From a virus: a DNA stretch of 64,000 nucleotides. The stretch lies in IMG/VR virus record IMGVR_UViG_3300032235_000623, positions 1-64,000 of that record; one strand, written 5' to 3'. The translations under genes and the position numbers were made by a program. The notes under the pieces are model-generated. The model was not told the DNA's origin, ran no database searches, and saw only the letters and a list, made by a program, of their open reading frames with translations. How positions within the stretch are numbered: position 1 is the stretch's first letter; each line of letters begins with the position of its first letter. Of this stretch, positions 63,096 to 64,000 are shown one piece after another.

Positions 63096-64000
63096 TTAGA
63101 AGGCTTTAACCAACTTCATAATTTTATTTTTTTCTGCAGTTAAGATTGGGTCAAAACCGCTTGCACCCGCCATTAGGGATTCAGAATTTCCACGTGATGT
63201 GCGGAAATAATCTAGACGTTCAGTTAGCGCATTGAATGCACCCCACTTTGTGCCCTTGATATTAGCGTTAGTTGGTGAGTTATGATACAAGTCATCAAGA
63301 AGAACAACTTTGTTTTCCCACTTTGTGAGAGCAATTTTAGATGCATCTTCTTTTGGCTTTGGATAAATTGTCTGAATCAACTTTGAAAATTCGGCGTTAG
63401 TAATCTCTTGCTTGAAGAGTTCCTGCGCTTCTTTTTCAAATTCATCAAAGTAACCAAGTGCAAGACCAAGAGTCTCACGAGCAACTTGAATGCGACCTTC
63501 TACAGATTGCGTGTGGCGAATCTTGAAAGATTGCTTTGCATTACGCATTGCAAGATTCAAAGTGTTTTGGCATACAACACGAACAGGGGTAATTGCTGCT
63601 TGAACAGCAACAGAACCGTCGTGTGATGTCCATACAATTAAATAAAGTTTAGTTGCATCGTTAGCGCCTTGTGGGTCAAGCACCATTGTGCGAGGAATAT
63701 CCACAGTGCCGAAAACAACTTTGCCCTTTTTCAATGAGCCAGCAGATTCCCAACGGCAGTCAGCGTTGGCATCATGAATTGCATCAGCGAATGCAAACAA
63801 TTCTTCATTCTGCACAGGCTTGTAGCGCTTTCCAACAGTTGCAAGAACATCAGTCCCGCCATTGAATGGATTAGTGCGAACAACTAAAGATGAATTTGAA
63901 ACATCGTTCCAAGATTCGTCAATGTGATTTGTGATTGGAGATAAACGAACATCCCAATTTGCTAACTTTGCTTCTTCAAGCATTGTTGCAGTTGTAACTT
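63096..64000 (-). CDS. DUF932/phage-plasmid-like protein, 5' partial
   Basis: About 301 visible residues; the reading frame is open to the window end, so the true N-terminus lies outside. WDVRLSPI, GKRYKPVQNEELFAFADAI, RVVCQNTLNLA and KWGAFNALTERLDYF mark the DUF932 (TIGR03299-type) family, often early phage or plasmid genes. Function unknown. Confidence 0.85.
   Translation of the reverse strand, partial: VTTATMLEEAKLANWDVRLSPITNHIDESWNDVSNSSLVVRTNPFNGGTDVLATVGKRYKPVQNEELFAFADAIHDANADCRWESAGSLKKGKVVFGTVDIPRTMVLDPQGANDATKLYLIVWTSHDGSVAVQAAITPVRVVCQNTLNLAMRNAKQSFKIRHTQSVEGRIQVARETLGLALGYFDEFEKEAQELFKQEITNAEFSKLIQTIYPKPKEDASKIALTKWENKVVLLDDLYHNSPTNANIKGTKWGAFNALTERLDYFRTSRGNSESLMAGASGFDPILTAEKNKIMKLVKAF

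Noticed and set aside
1-64000. CRISPR array
   Set aside because: No array of identical repeats with unique spacers was seen. The iteron spacing of about 21 bases and repeat length of 11 are too short for CRISPR.
1-64000. Integrase or attachment site
   Set aside because: No tyrosine or serine recombinase gene is present, and the excisionase-like HTH at 15994 alone is not evidence of lysogeny.

Overview
This window is a piece of a large, AT-rich, tailed double-stranded DNA phage (or phage contig) with siphovirus-like tail genes. The likely host is a low-GC actinobacterium, for example a freshwater lineage. The evidence is a WhiB-type iron-sulfur regulator, an Lsr2-tail-like DNA-binding protein, a DUF7455-type zinc protein, a DnaE-type polymerase and many apparently leaderless genes. 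No integrase, portal, capsid or head protease is visible, so the head genes lie outside the window.

Layout: (1) 1-12230, rightward tail module: end of the tape measure, distal tail and baseplate proteins, and two large fibre proteins; the last has Fn3 and Flg_new/InlB-like repeats and two poly-threonine tracts. (2) 12233-16795, small accessory proteins around a GT60-type polypeptide GlcNAc-transferase and a metallophosphoesterase. (3) 16782-28924, replication and recombination: DnaB helicase, primase, SSB-like protein, DNA polymerase III alpha, MazG, RecA, a RecB/Cas4-like nuclease and RuvC. (4) 28958-31271, terminase small and large subunits. (5) 31506-37529, an accessory island: two paralogous SGNH proteins each followed by a tiny basic ORF, quinone oxidoreductase, NodU-type carbamoyltransferase and a 2OG-Fe(II) oxygenase, with an embedded tRNA-Met. 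(6) 37530-38390, tRNA cluster (Arg, Asn, Lys, Trp, Ser, Leu) with two unexplained structured stretches, then Hsp20. (7) 39186-43571, PA14 surface protein, holin-like protein, lipoprotein and CHAP endolysin. (8) 43636-50902, many short leaderless units: WhiB, proteasome-like Ntn-hydrolase, secreted subtilase, glycosylase-like protein, thioredoxin, a host-like secreted protein and a histone-tail-like protein. (9) 50935-55338, a second oxidative island: SDR, cytochrome P450, luciferase-like monooxygenase, SGNH-like protein and a second 2OG oxygenase. (10) 55370-57202, small proteins and an HNH nuclease. (11) 57203-57754, a convergent AT-rich gap with repeats. (12) 57755-64000, leftward genes, probably early, with an iteron-like array at 60910-60983.

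How it fits together: replication, recombination and packaging genes form tight rightward operons with 1-14 base overlaps. Accessory genes sit in short units, each with its own promoter. Ten start codons lie exactly six bases after a -10 box, so those mRNAs probably have no leader. The most interesting candidate systems are possible O-glycosylation of the poly-threonine fibre by the adjacent GT60 enzyme, the two-part carbamoyl/oxidative tailoring set, and the conserved TTCAGG-N16-TCGTAAA element in the gaps of the leftward region.
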